Position numbers and translations under genes: made by a program
Shown: positions 44,059 through 52,376 of the stretch, piece after piece
Numbering within the stretch: the stretch's first letter is position 1
How the letters are laid out: each line of letters opens with the position of its first letter
Notes under the pieces: generated by a model
Told to the model about the DNA's origin: nothing
The model's input: only the letters and a program-made list of their open reading frames with translations
The model's database searches: none
Assembly (NCBI RefSeq): GCF_004362805.1
Contig: NZ_SNYF01000005.1
Coordinates: 603,788-667,787, forward strand
Reading direction: 5' to 3'
DNA: 64,000 nucleotides
From: Algoriphagus boseongensis
GTDB taxonomy: Bacteria > Bacteroidota > Bacteroidia > Cytophagales > Cyclobacteriaceae

Positions 44059-45012
44059 ATGAAAATAACCGAACACTTAGCGAACGCTAAATCGACTCTT
44101 TTTTCTTTTGAAATATTGCCACCTCTTAAAGGACAAAGCCTAAAAGAACTTCTTGAGGGAATTGAACCGTTGATGGAATTCAATCCTCCCTTTGTGGATG
44201 TGACTTATCATCGGGAGGAATTCATTTACAAAAAGCATCCCAATGGTCTTTTGGAAAAAGTAAGTACCAAAAAGAGACCTGGAACAGTTGGTATTTGTGC
44301 GGCAATCATGAATAGATACCATGTGGATGCTGTACCCCATTTGCTTTGTGGTGGTTTTTCCAAGGAGGAAACAGAGAACGCCTTAATTGATCTCAATTTC
44401 ATTGGGGTGGATAATGTTTTGGCATTAAGAGGGGACGCTCCAAAGACAGAAGGAAGATTTATTCCTGAACCGGAAGGGCATAGTTATGCAAGTGAATTGG
44501 TGGAGCAAATTGTCAGAATGAATAAAGGACGCTATTTGCACGAGGAAACTGAGAATAGCTTTCACACAGATTTTTGCGTAGGGGTTGCTGGCTATCCGGA
44601 AAAGCATTTTGAGGCTCCTTCCATGAAGTTTGATTTAAAATATCTTAAGGAAAAAGTAGATAAAGGGGCGGAATACATCGTGACCCAGATGTTTTTTGAT
44701 AATCAAAAGTATTTTGAGTTTGTGGATAAGGTTAGGGAAGCGGGGATTACAGTTCCTATCATTCCTGGAATCAAGCCTATCACGACCATTGGTCAAATCA
44801 CTATGCTCCCAAGAACTTTTTTCTTGGACCTTCCGGATGCTTTAACAGATGAACTTGAAAAGTGTAAAACTAATGGGGAAGTGAAAGAAGTGGGGATTGA
44901 ATGGGCTATTCAGCAGTGTAAAGAGTTAGTATCAGCCAATGTTCCTAGCCTTCATTTTTATACCATGAGTAAGGCTGACGCTACCTATAAAATTGCCAAA
45001 GAAGTATTCTAA
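44059..45012 (+). CDS. metF: Methylenetetrahydrofolate reductase
   Basis: MetF (317 residues) reduces 5,10-methylene-THF to 5-methyl-THF using FAD and NAD(P)H, supplying the methyl donor for the MetH pair upstream. The barrel begins SFEILPPLKG with the conserved glutamate; VDVTYHRE, NVLALRGDAP and YIVTQMFFDNQ are family blocks, and PGIKPI near the end binds FAD/folate. The length is typical. It is the last gene of the riboswitch-controlled operon and is closed by a terminator. There is no internal promoter that I can see. Confidence 0.94.
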   Translation: MKITEHLANAKSTLFSFEILPPLKGQSLKELLEGIEPLMEFNPPFVDVTYHREEFIYKKHPNGLLEKVSTKKRPGTVGICAAIMNRYHVDAVPHLLCGGFSKEETENALIDLNFIGVDNVLALRGDAPKTEGRFIPEPEGHSYASELVEQIVRMNKGRYLHEETENSFHTDFCVGVAGYPEKHFEAPSMKFDLKYLKEKVDKGAEYIVTQMFFDNQKYFEFVDKVREAGITVPIIPGIKPITTIGQITMLPRTFFLDLPDALTDELEKCKTNGEVKEVGIEWAIQQCKELVSANVPSLHFYTMSKADATYKIAKEVF

Positions 45013-45038
45013 ATTAACCTATAGACCTATTGTTAAAG

Positions 45039-45063
45039 CCTGTTCATTTGGACAGGTTTTTTG
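45039..45063 (+). terminator. Terminator of the metH-metF operon
   Basis: CCTGTTC (45039-45045) pairs with GGACAGG (45050-45056), with one wobble pair. TTTTTT follows immediately. It lies 27 bases past the metF stop codon. Confidence 0.8.
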
Positions 45064-45105
45064 TTTTTAACATTAGAAAGAGAATTTGCCTTTTTATCTT
45101 CGGGA

Positions 45106-45957
45106 ATGATTAAGCTTATCGAATGCCCAAGGGATGCCATGCAGGGACTTCCTGATTTTATTGATACTGCGATCAAGGCAGCCTATATCAATCAATTGTT
45201 GGAGGTAGGGTTTGATACCCTAGACTTTGGGAGTTTTGTGAGCCCAAAAGCAATTCCTCAAATGCGTGATACCGCAGAAGTCTTGGAAATGTTGGATTTG
45301 CATAAGGCTAAATCCAAACTTTTAGCAATAGTTGCAAATACAAGGGGCGCAGAAGACGCTTTGCAATTTCCTGAAATAGATTACTTAGGATTCCCGCTTT
45401 CTGTCTCAGAAACCTTTCAAAAACGGAATACTAATGCAAGTATTTCAGAAGCCTTAAAAACAGTTGAGGCTATCCAAAATCTTTGCGTAGCAAAAGGAAA
45501 AAAGCAAGTGGTATATTTGAGTATGGGGTTTGGAAACCCGTATGGAGATCCCTATTCACCTGAATTGATCGCAGAATTTGTTGAGAAATTAGCTCAACTC
45601 CAGGTGGAGACAGTTTCTCTTTCCGATACAATTGGTGTGGCCACTCCTGATTTAATTACCCAATTATTCGAAGTTCAAACCCAGGCATTTCCTTTTATTG
45701 AGTTTGGAGCTCATCTCCATAGCCGTCCAGATTCTATTTCGGAAAAAGTAATCGCCGCCTTAAAAGGAGGGTGTACCCGATTTGATGGGGCATTGAAGGG
45801 GTTTGGAGGTTGTCCCATGGCGAAGGATGAATTGGTTGGGAATATGGCTACTGAGATTATTGTTGAAACCTTGGAAAGCCAAGGACATGAGCTGAATTTA
45901 AGTAAATCAGAACTTGCTGAAAGCCTGAAGCTTGCTCGATTTGTTTTCAACTCTTAA
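45106..45957 (+). CDS. Hydroxymethylglutaryl-CoA lyase-like protein
   Basis: The 283-residue TIM-barrel lyase has the family start IECPRDAMQGL (R9, D10 metal site), the metal histidines in GAHLHSRPDS, and the loop GFGGCPMAKDELVGN with the catalytic cysteine. It would split HMG-CoA to acetoacetate and acetyl-CoA, as in leucine breakdown. The HLHSRP segment departs from the usual H-x-H-D-T, as in a Bacteroidota subfamily, so a related acyl-CoA is possible. A TTG at 45061 lies in the preceding terminator; the ATG at 45106 fits the family. The PepSY gene follows after three bases. Confidence 0.82.
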   Translation: MIKLIECPRDAMQGLPDFIDTAIKAAYINQLLEVGFDTLDFGSFVSPKAIPQMRDTAEVLEMLDLHKAKSKLLAIVANTRGAEDALQFPEIDYLGFPLSVSETFQKRNTNASISEALKTVEAIQNLCVAKGKKQVVYLSMGFGNPYGDPYSPELIAEFVEKLAQLQVETVSLSDTIGVATPDLITQLFEVQTQAFPFIEFGAHLHSRPDSISEKVIAALKGGCTRFDGALKGFGGCPMAKDELVGNMATEIIVETLESQGHELNLSKSELAESLKLARFVFNS

Positions 45958-45960
45958 GTT

Positions 45961-46512
45961 ATGGGAGAATCGAGAATTTCAACCAAAGTAAAAGCTCTTC
46001 GGTGGCTTAGGGTAATTCACAAATGGATAGGAGTTCCTCTTGTAGTTTTCTTTTTAATTATAGGAATAACTTCCATTTTATTGGCTTGGAAAAAGAAAGT
46101 TGAATTACTTCCTGTGACCCAGAAAAGCCAAACTGAAAATGGAATTTGGATCCTACCTTCTGAAATGGTCAGAATCGGAGAGCAGGAGATGAAAAAACTT
46201 GGTAAAGACCCGGAGGTGGATAGAATTGACATCAGACCGGATAAGGGAGTAGGAAAAGTAACTTTCAAAACCCATTTTACAGAAGTACAGATCGATGGAT
46301 TCACGGGAGAAGTTCTTTCCATTGAAACAAGACATTCAGATTGGATTGAAAAAGTTCATGACGGAAGTATTGTAGACTTTTATTTCCAAGGGGGTGAAGG
46401 GGTGAAGCTTACCTATTCAACATTGACTTCTTTAGGATTGATTTTTTTAGGAATTAGTGGCTTTTATCTCTGGTACTACCCCAAATTAATTCGCCGATGG
46501 AAAAGAGTATAA
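45961..46512 (+). CDS. PepSY-associated transmembrane protein
   Basis: The 183-residue protein has a transmembrane helix near residues 22-42 (WIGVPLVVFFLIIGITSILLA is the hydrophobic stretch, with HKWIG typical of the family). A periplasmic PepSY-like domain follows (VDRIDIRPDKGVGKVTF, FTEVQIDGFTGEVLSIE), then a C-terminal helix (LGLIFLGISGFYLWYYP). Such proteins are often linked to iron uptake or reductases, but nothing here shows a substrate. It lies three bases after the lyase gene and abuts the convergent dprA gene without a gap. Confidence 0.8.
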   Translation: MGESRISTKVKALRWLRVIHKWIGVPLVVFFLIIGITSILLAWKKKVELLPVTQKSQTENGIWILPSEMVRIGEQEMKKLGKDPEVDRIDIRPDKGVGKVTFKTHFTEVQIDGFTGEVLSIETRHSDWIEKVHDGSIVDFYFQGGEGVKLTYSTLTSLGLIFLGISGFYLWYYPKLIRRWKRV

Positions 46513-47640
46513 CTATAGTAAAAGCTTATATTTTTTACCGGGAAGAGACTTGATTATCCCTTCAAATTCCAAGGACAAGAGCTTGGATGACAAAATTCCT
46601 AAAGGAATTTCAGTGTTGTAAGAAATTAAATCAATCTCCGATTCTCCTTTTTCTAGTAAAAGTTTGAGTATTGAAACTTCCTCTTCATCTCTGCCCTCCA
46701 AATCAAGCTTAGGTTTTTGAATTAGTTTTTCTCCGGGCCTCGTCCAAAAAAGAGCATCTGCAATATCACCTGGCCCGGTGTAAATGGAGGCCTTCATTTT
46801 TTTAATCAGCTGGTTGCAGCCTTCTGAAAAAGTGGATTGAAGATTTCCAGGTACGGCAAAAACATCTTTATCATAACTATAAGCTATCTCAGCAGTAATT
46901 AGAGCCCCACCTTTTTCAGCGGCTTCCACTACCACCAGAGCATCGGAGAGACCGGCAATAATCCGGTTTCTCGCGGGAAAGTTTCCCGGCATCATTTTAC
47001 TCCCGGGAGCATATTCGGACATCAATAGGCCCGTCTCCTGAAGTTGCTCTGCAGTTTTTTGGTGTGCGGCTGGATAGATTTGATTTAAAGGAGAACCCAT
47101 AACTGCAATGGTCGGCAAACCAGCTTGGAGAGCAGCTCTATGAGCTTCTATGTCTATGCCATAAGCTAGCCCAGAAATAATCACAGGTTGGTAGGGTAGG
47201 AGGTCCTCAACGATTTTACGGGTGATGGATTTCCCATAGGTTGTGGCACTTCTAGTTCCAACGATTCCCACACTTCTCTCAAAATTCAATTCACCTTTTC
47301 CCTGAACGAAAAGCACAATTGGACCATCTTCAATCAGTTTTAACCGTTTGGGAAAGTTGGGTGAGGAGGAAACCAAAATCTGGAAACCCTTCTTTTCACA
47401 TTGAGCAATTACTTCATCCGCATTCCTAAGTAAGGCATCAGCTTGTTTTTGAAGTTCAAGAAGTTTCTCGCCAACTCTTGGAATCTTTGAAGCTTTGCCT
47501 TTGGTGAGTCTGAAAAAATCTTTAGCGGAGCCACTGTAAGCTAAAATGGCTTTGAATACACTTGGACCTATTTTTGGAGCCAAGGCCAAAGCCAAATGAT
47601 ACCTTAAATTTTCATGATTTGGATCGGGATTGGAGTTCAT
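46513..47640 (-). CDS. dprA: DNA-processing protein DprA
   Basis: The 375-residue DprA/Smf protein protects incoming single-stranded DNA and loads RecA during transformation. An N-terminal helix-hairpin-helix-like region (LALAPKIGPSVFKAIL) precedes the Rossmann fold with VGTRSATTYG, SGLAYGID, NFPARNRIIAGLS and EKGGALITAEIA. A C-terminal winged-helix DML1-like domain (about 310-375) follows. Its start codon lies 29 bases inside the upstream MerR gene, suggesting coupled translation. DprA is widespread, so it alone does not prove competence. Confidence 0.92.
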   Translation of the reverse strand: MNSNPDPNHENLRYHLALALAPKIGPSVFKAILAYSGSAKDFFRLTKGKASKIPRVGEKLLELQKQADALLRNADEVIAQCEKKGFQILVSSSPNFPKRLKLIEDGPIVLFVQGKGELNFERSVGIVGTRSATTYGKSITRKIVEDLLPYQPVIISGLAYGIDIEAHRAALQAGLPTIAVMGSPLNQIYPAAHQKTAEQLQETGLLMSEYAPGSKMMPGNFPARNRIIAGLSDALVVVEAAEKGGALITAEIAYSYDKDVFAVPGNLQSTFSEGCNQLIKKMKASIYTGPGDIADALFWTRPGEKLIQKPKLDLEGRDEEEVSILKLLLEKGESEIDLISYNTEIPLGILSSKLLSLEFEGIIKSLPGKKYKLLL

Positions 47641-47974
47641 GCTTCAGATTGATTAAAAAGTCCTTGATTTCCTGAAGTTTTTGAACAGCCGCTACTTTAT
47701 CAAAGCCTTGATGTTTTCCTGAAGCGATTACCTCCTGAGCACCTTGAAGGGTATAGCCCTTTTCTTTTACCAGATGATAGACATATTTGATTTTTTGGAT
47801 GTCGTCTTTGGTAAAGCGTCTGTTTCCCTTTTTGTCTTTTTTTGGCCGAATGATATCAAACTCTCCTTCCCAATAGCGGATCAAAGAAGGGGCAACCTTA
47901 AACATATCAGCCACTTCTCCTATGGAGTAATATTTTTTTTCGATTTCACGCTCTTTGTACGGCACGGCAGTCAA
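47612..47974 (-). CDS. MerR-family transcriptional regulator
   Basis: A 120-residue protein with an N-terminal winged-helix MerR domain (YYSIGEVADMFKVAPSLIRYWE, read as helix-turn-helix; NRRFTKDDIQKIKYVYHLV) and a short helical tail. No effector-binding domain or metal-binding cysteines are present. The start is uncertain: TTG at 47974 or GTG at 47965; no ATG precedes the DNA-binding domain. It overlaps dprA by 29 bases. Whether it regulates dprA or distant genes is unknown. Confidence 0.85.
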   Translation of the reverse strand: MTAVPYKEREIEKKYYSIGEVADMFKVAPSLIRYWEGEFDIIRPKKDKKGNRRFTKDDIQKIKYVYHLVKEKGYTLQGAQEVIASGKHQGFDKVAAVQKLQEIKDFLINLKHELQSRSKS

Positions 47975-48078
47975 AATTTAACTTGTGAACTATGAAAAGT
48001 TCCTAAAACCCTAAAATAAGAAATTACTCCTTGACTTCAAGTTTCACTTCAAGGGATTGCTATAAAAAACGATCACTT

Positions 48079-48783
48079 TTAGCGATTTAGTACCTGAAGC
48101 ATTTGAACTGCTGCCAAACCGGCCGTTTCAGTTCTTAACCTACTTTTACCAAGAGATACTGGAGAAAAGCCAGCAGAAAAAGCCTCCTCAATTTCATTTG
48201 GATCAAAATCCCCCTCTGGACCTATCAAGATTAGGTACTTACCTCCAGGTTTTGCCAGATCAAGCAAATGATTTTGATGGTTATCGTCCACGTAGGCAAT
48301 AAATTTTTGATAGCCTTCAAAATTCCTTGAATGGATGATTTGAGAAAGCCTGACTGTTGGATGAATTGTCGGAGTATGAAATTTGAGACTTTGCTTACAG
48401 GCTGAAATGACTTTTTTATGCAAGCGATCAGTCTTTAAAAAGCTTCTCTCCGAATTCATGGTTTCCAAAAGCGTCAACTCATGAAATCCAATTTCAGTGA
48501 TTTTTTCCACCATCCATTCCATCCGGTCCGGACTTTTGGTTGGGGCGATGGCAAGGTGGATATGGAAGGAATCGGGTTCTGCTTCTTTGGTTGATAGAAT
48601 CTTTAAGCTTGCTTTTTTTGGATTGGCATCAAGGACCAATGCTTCTGCCAGCTTTCCTTTCCCATCTGTCAAAAGAATCTGATCCCCTTGTTTTTTTCTC
48701 AAAACCCTGATTAAGTGTTTGGATTCCTCTTCATTTAGAAGGGTTACAGGTTCAGTGATATTTTCTTGAAAAAATAGCTGCAT
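48079..48783 (-). CDS. rsmE: 16S rRNA (uracil-1498-N3)-methyltransferase
   Basis: The 234-residue RsmE has an N-terminal PUA-like beta domain (LNEEESKHLIRVLRKKQGD) and a C-terminal SPOUT methyltransferase domain. The trefoil-knot signatures are IGPEGDFDPNEIE and SLGKSRLRTETAGL. It methylates U1498 of 16S rRNA using SAM. An upstream in-frame ATG at 48804 would add seven residues; the ATG at 48783 gives the usual N-terminus (MQLFFQ). The preceding minus-strand gene has its own terminator, so rsmE is likely transcribed separately. Confidence 0.92.
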   Translation of the reverse strand: MQLFFQENITEPVTLLNEEESKHLIRVLRKKQGDQILLTDGKGKLAEALVLDANPKKASLKILSTKEAEPDSFHIHLAIAPTKSPDRMEWMVEKITEIGFHELTLLETMNSERSFLKTDRLHKKVISACKQSLKFHTPTIHPTVRLSQIIHSRNFEGYQKFIAYVDDNHQNHLLDLAKPGGKYLILIGPEGDFDPNEIEEAFSAGFSPVSLGKSRLRTETAGLAAVQMLQVLNR

Positions 48784-48803
48784 GAATGAGAAGTATATGA
48801 ACA

Positions 48804-48837
48804 CAAAAAAAGCACATTCCTTGAAGAAATGTGCTTT
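48804..48837 (-). terminator. Terminator of deaD
   Basis: AAAGCACATT (48809-48818) pairs with AATGTGCTTT (48828-48837). The A run at 48804-48811 gives the U-tract on the minus strand. It lies 25 bases after the helicase stop codon. Confidence 0.8.
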
Positions 48838-48862
48838 AAAACCAAATTAACCTATAACCTAA

Positions 48863-50665
48863 TTAACCTTTTGAGATTTCCATGTTTACAGTCTTCCCTT
48901 TGATCGTGTTGTTTTTCATCACTCTGATTACGTGATCTGCGTCCTTCTGAGGGACGTCAACAAAAGAGAAGTTGTCGAAAATATCGATGCCTCCGATGCT
49001 TTTTCCCGGAACTCCGGTTTCACCTGCAATGGCACCGACAATATCGTTTGGACGGATTCTGTCTTTTTTACCTAGGTTCAAGAATAGACGAGCCATATTG
49101 GCATCACGGGTTCTTTCTCCTCTTGGTGCAAAGTCTCTTCCGCCTTCTTTTCTATCACCAAATCTGCTTCCTCTTTCGGATCTTTCTCCTCTACCACCTC
49201 TTTCGAATCGGTCGCCTCTTTCTCCTCTTTCACCTCTGCCAAATCTGTCAGATCCTCTTTCACCTCTTCCGAATCTACTTTCTCTTCCGCCATCTCTACG
49301 ATCATCTCGTCTTCTGTCAGTGTAAGAAGTTTCGATTCCGAAATCCTGATCTTTCAATTCCTTCACAGCATCTCCCATGACCATTTTCAATAGGCCAAGA
49401 GCGATCTGCTCAGCAGTAAGACCTTCTGAAAGCATTTGTCCAATGGTAGCTTCGAAGATTTGATTGTCTTCTTCTTTTCCAAGAACTCTGTAAACGTCCT
49501 TAACCAATTGAGCTTTTTTCAACTCAACCAATTCTGAAACAGAAGGAGGAGTCATCTTATTGATAGTCGCTTTGGTATAGCGCTCCAAATCGCGAAGTTT
49601 CATGAACTCTCTTCTACCAGTGATAAAGGTGATTGCAGTTCCTGACTTACCGGCTCTACCAGTTCTTCCGATTCTGTGAACGTAATATTCTTCGTCCAAT
49701 GGGATATCGAAGTTGAATACCGCTTCTACGTTGTCTACGTCAATACCTCTTGCTGCCACGTCTGTTGCAACCAAAACAGTACAAAGTCCTTTACGGAATT
49801 TACCCATTACTTTGTCACGCTGAGCTTGAGAAAGGTCACCGTGAAGCGCCTCTGCAAGGATACCTCTGGTTCCCAAAGCTTCAGTGACTTCGTCAGTCAT
49901 TCTTTTGGTATTACAGAATACCACACTTAGCGCGTAGTTATTGATGTTCATCAAGCGAACCATCAATTCCATTTTCAAGGAAGGTTTAACTTCGTAGTAA
50001 ACCTGCTCTATTTTGGAAACAGTAAGTTCGTTTTTAGCAACTTTGATTACTTCAGGATCGGTTTGATATTTTCTGGTCAAGTCCAAGATTGGCTTGGCCA
50101 TGGTAGCTGAGAAAAATACGGTTTGTCTTTCCTCTGGCATTTCCTGAAGAATCGCTTCGATATCATCTCTAAAGCCCATATCCAGCATTTCATCCGCTTC
50201 ATCCAAAACGATGATACCAGAGTTGTCCAGTTTCAAAGTACCACGGTTGATATGGTCCTGTACACGACCTGGAGTTCCTACTACGATTTGCACGCCTTTT
50301 TTCAAGGTGCGAATCTGCTTGTCAATAGATTCACCTCCGTAGATTGCTACAGAACTAATTTTCTTGTGGTATTTGGCAAGTTTTTGAATTTCTCCTTCTA
50401 CCTGAACAGCAAGTTCACGAGTAGGGCAAAGAATGATAGCTTGGGGTCTGTTAAAGTCCGGATCAACTAAATCGATGATCGGAATTGCGAATGCTGCAGT
50501 CTTTCCAGTACCAGTTTGAGCCTGACCGATTACGTCACGACCTTCTAATACGAAAGGAATAGCTTGTGATTGAATTGGGGAAGGTTGGGTATAACCCATT
50601 TCTTCCACTGCCCGCAAGATTTCAGCTGAAATCCCCAGGTCTGAGAATTTGATTGTGTTTTCCAT
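48863..50665 (-). CDS. deaD: DEAD-box RNA helicase, DeaD/CsdA-like
   Basis: The 600-residue helicase has the full motif set: the Q motif (YTQPSPIQSQAIP), AQTGTGKT, PTRELA, TPGR, DEAD (VLDEADEMLDMG), SAT, ATDVAARGID and HRIGRTGRAG. After the core come a helical region, an Arg/Gly-rich low-complexity stretch (about 450-510) with repeated RFGRGERG-like units, and a C-terminal DbpA-type RNA-binding domain (LFLNLGKKDRIRPNDIVG). It remodels structured RNA in ribosome assembly and cold adaptation. The leader contains a hairpin that pairs with an unusual Shine-Dalgarno sequence, suggesting control of its own translation. Confidence 0.95.
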   Translation of the reverse strand: MENTIKFSDLGISAEILRAVEEMGYTQPSPIQSQAIPFVLEGRDVIGQAQTGTGKTAAFAIPIIDLVDPDFNRPQAIILCPTRELAVQVEGEIQKLAKYHKKISSVAIYGGESIDKQIRTLKKGVQIVVGTPGRVQDHINRGTLKLDNSGIIVLDEADEMLDMGFRDDIEAILQEMPEERQTVFFSATMAKPILDLTRKYQTDPEVIKVAKNELTVSKIEQVYYEVKPSLKMELMVRLMNINNYALSVVFCNTKRMTDEVTEALGTRGILAEALHGDLSQAQRDKVMGKFRKGLCTVLVATDVAARGIDVDNVEAVFNFDIPLDEEYYVHRIGRTGRAGKSGTAITFITGRREFMKLRDLERYTKATINKMTPPSVSELVELKKAQLVKDVYRVLGKEEDNQIFEATIGQMLSEGLTAEQIALGLLKMVMGDAVKELKDQDFGIETSYTDRRRDDRRDGGRESRFGRGERGSDRFGRGERGERGDRFERGGRGERSERGSRFGDRKEGGRDFAPRGERTRDANMARLFLNLGKKDRIRPNDIVGAIAGETGVPGKSIGGIDIFDNFSFVDVPQKDADHVIRVMKNNTIKGKTVNMEISKG

Positions 50666-50672
50666 GAATGTG

Positions 50673-50724
50673 TCCTTACTTTTCTTGCCATGTTTCCTAA
50701 ATCCCAGACAAGCGACAGTAAGGA
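50673..50724 (-). promoter_or_regulatory. Leader hairpin sequestering the deaD Shine-Dalgarno site
   Basis: On the minus strand TCCTTACT (50724-50717) pairs perfectly with AGTAAGGA (50680-50673). Inside it, CTTGTC pairs with GGCAAG with one wobble. The 3' strand contains AAGGA placed seven bases before the deaD ATG, an SD site rare in this group. The folded leader would hide it. The apical loop also contains an out-of-frame ATG. Confidence 0.6.
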
Positions 50725-50762
50725 TTCACGGCTCGAAAAATTCTATGTCGATTTTGACGATG

Positions 50763-50793
50763 CAAATGTAGAGTAAATAATTTCGGAAACCAA
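50763..50793 (-). promoter_or_regulatory. Promoter of deaD
   Basis: On the minus strand, TTG (50791-50793), a 20-base spacer and TACATTTG (50763-50770) match the Bacteroidota consensus. The resulting leader is about 90 bases. Together with the downstream hairpin it fills part of the 324-base gene-free stretch at 50666-50989; the rest (50794-50932) holds nothing I recognise. Confidence 0.75.
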
Positions 50794-50932
50794 GCTAGCT
50801 TCCAAAGTTTTTAGAATATTCTTTAAAATTCATTGCTTTTCAGCGAAAAATATTTGGTTTGGAGGTATTATTCGTAGAAATATCGGGTTTAAAATTTTTT
50901 GAATGGGGCAAGTAATTCAAGTTTTAAGAATG

Positions 50933-50968
50933 AAAAAAGGGTTGATTTCTAACCTGAAATCAACCCTT
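50933..50968 (-). terminator. Terminator of the serine hydrolase gene
   Basis: AAGGGTTGATTTC (50937-50949) and GAAATCAACCCTT (50956-50968) form a perfect 13-bp stem. As at 50933-50938 give the U-tract on the minus strand. It lies 21 bases after the stop codon. Confidence 0.85.
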
Positions 50969-50989
50969 CATACATGTTTTTCAGAGAAA

Positions 50990-52204
50990 TTATTTTGGAA
51001 GACTTTCTAAAACTAAGCGGATCAATTCTGCTTTGTCATTGTTTGGAATCCATCGGGCTACGATAACCAAATCATTTTCCTGATCCACATAAACGATATT
51101 TGACCCAGCTCCTATGTGCAAAAATGCAGTTTTTGGCGCTCCTGGAACTTCCTTTTGATCATAGTTTAGGAAATAGTTCATGAAACCATAATCAGCTTGA
51201 GCTGGAGTAGGGGTTCTGGATTTTTCAATCCAGCTGGTAGGAATCAATTGTTTACCTTTCCAATTCCCATTTCTTAGTGTCAAATAGCCAAATCTAGCCT
51301 GATCCCAAGCTGAAAGCATCATTCCTCCTCCCCAGTGAGAGCCCCCGCTGACAGACTGCAAGATTTGCCCGTCGATGATGACAAAAGAATTTTCGTATCC
51401 TGTCCATCTCCAGGTGTCACTTGCTCCTATGGGATCCATTATTTTCTCCTTCAAAACCACTGGGAGCGGCTTCCTCCAAATATTCATCAGGGCTAAAGCG
51501 AGCACGTTTACTCTAGTGTCATTGTATTCATAAACAGAACCAGGCTCATTTCTTGGACGAGTTCTCCATTCCTGAGCACTTCCGCTAGGTCGATCAGCCC
51601 AATCTGGTTTCCCCCAAAGACTTCCTTCCCAATCCGAAGTTTGTCTCAACAAATCATCCCAGCGAATTTTTCTGTTATGTTCTGTTCCAAAAAGCTCGAA
51701 AACATCCTGCTCATAAAGATGATCCGCCTTGTTCATCATAGATTTTATAGGGTCATAGGGATATATGGGAGCCATATACGGATAAACCAGATCCTTTTCG
51801 TCCTTTATCAAGCCTTCGGCTACAGCCAGGCCTGCGGTTGTTGAAAGAAAACTTTTCGCCACACTAAAAGTCAAATCTACTTTTTCAGGCTCACCCCATT
51901 TACCCACCACATATCCTTTGTAAATAATTAATCCAGTGGCAGGTCCTCGGGTAACCATTGGACCGACAGGATATCCAAAAGGTTCCCTTCCAAACGCACT
52001 TTCATAATGGGCGATCTTCAGATTGGGATTCGCATCACTTTCATGGGCTTTTGCAAAATCAATTGCCTCTTTAATTTTTCCCTCATTCAATCCCAGTTCG
52101 TTTGGGGATTTGGTTTGCCAATTATTTTTTTCTGGGAAATAGGTCTGAGCAAATCCTAAATGAACTAGGGATAAGCCTATCAGTAGAGAAGTAATTTTTT
52201 TCAT
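50990..52204 (-). CDS. Secreted serine hydrolase, beta-lactamase/class C family
   Basis: The 404-residue protein has a signal peptide (MKKITSLLIGLSLVHLGFAQ). It has the penicillin-binding/beta-lactamase fold with the SxxK motif SVAK (S114, K117), a YxN-like motif in VYEYNDTRVN, and a late GAG segment (LHIGAGSN) in place of KTG. Such enzymes act on D-amino-acid peptides or esters. The substrate is unknown and antibiotic hydrolysis should not be assumed. A start at 52264 would add 20 residues ahead of the signal peptide, so 52204 is chosen. It appears monocistronic. Confidence 0.87.
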   Translation of the reverse strand: MKKITSLLIGLSLVHLGFAQTYFPEKNNWQTKSPNELGLNEGKIKEAIDFAKAHESDANPNLKIAHYESAFGREPFGYPVGPMVTRGPATGLIIYKGYVVGKWGEPEKVDLTFSVAKSFLSTTAGLAVAEGLIKDEKDLVYPYMAPIYPYDPIKSMMNKADHLYEQDVFELFGTEHNRKIRWDDLLRQTSDWEGSLWGKPDWADRPSGSAQEWRTRPRNEPGSVYEYNDTRVNVLALALMNIWRKPLPVVLKEKIMDPIGASDTWRWTGYENSFVIIDGQILQSVSGGSHWGGGMMLSAWDQARFGYLTLRNGNWKGKQLIPTSWIEKSRTPTPAQADYGFMNYFLNYDQKEVPGAPKTAFLHIGAGSNIVYVDQENDLVIVARWIPNNDKAELIRLVLESLPK

Positions 52205-52376
52205 TGGGACAGATTTTGTTGCGATTTTACAAAGAAGGAGGTTTTTAAGACCACCATTTATCAAAACTTTTCAATTTCTGGCTTCGGATTCGAACCCTTT
52301 AATCTAGGATTGGTTTATCTTTCACCCAGAAAATATTGCATTCCAAACTTACTCCACAGGGGTAGGGGTTTTAGCT

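Noticed and set aside
45061..45105. TTG start of the HMG-CoA lyase-like gene
   Set aside because: It lies in the T-tract of the metF terminator; the ATG at 45106 gives the family N-terminus.
47975..48078. Hairpin CCTTGA/TTCAAGG as an rsmE terminator
   Set aside because: The pairing is ambiguous between overlapping repeats and no U-tract follows on the minus strand.
48972..49380. Plus-strand open frames opposite the Arg/Gly-rich end of deaD
   Set aside because: They are low-complexity Ser/Leu/Pro or Phe/Leu runs produced by the antisense of the repetitive RGG region.
50990..52204. Antibiotic-resistance beta-lactamase
   Set aside because: The SxxK fold is shared by many esterases and peptidases; the late motif is GAG-like rather than KTG, so resistance is not supported.
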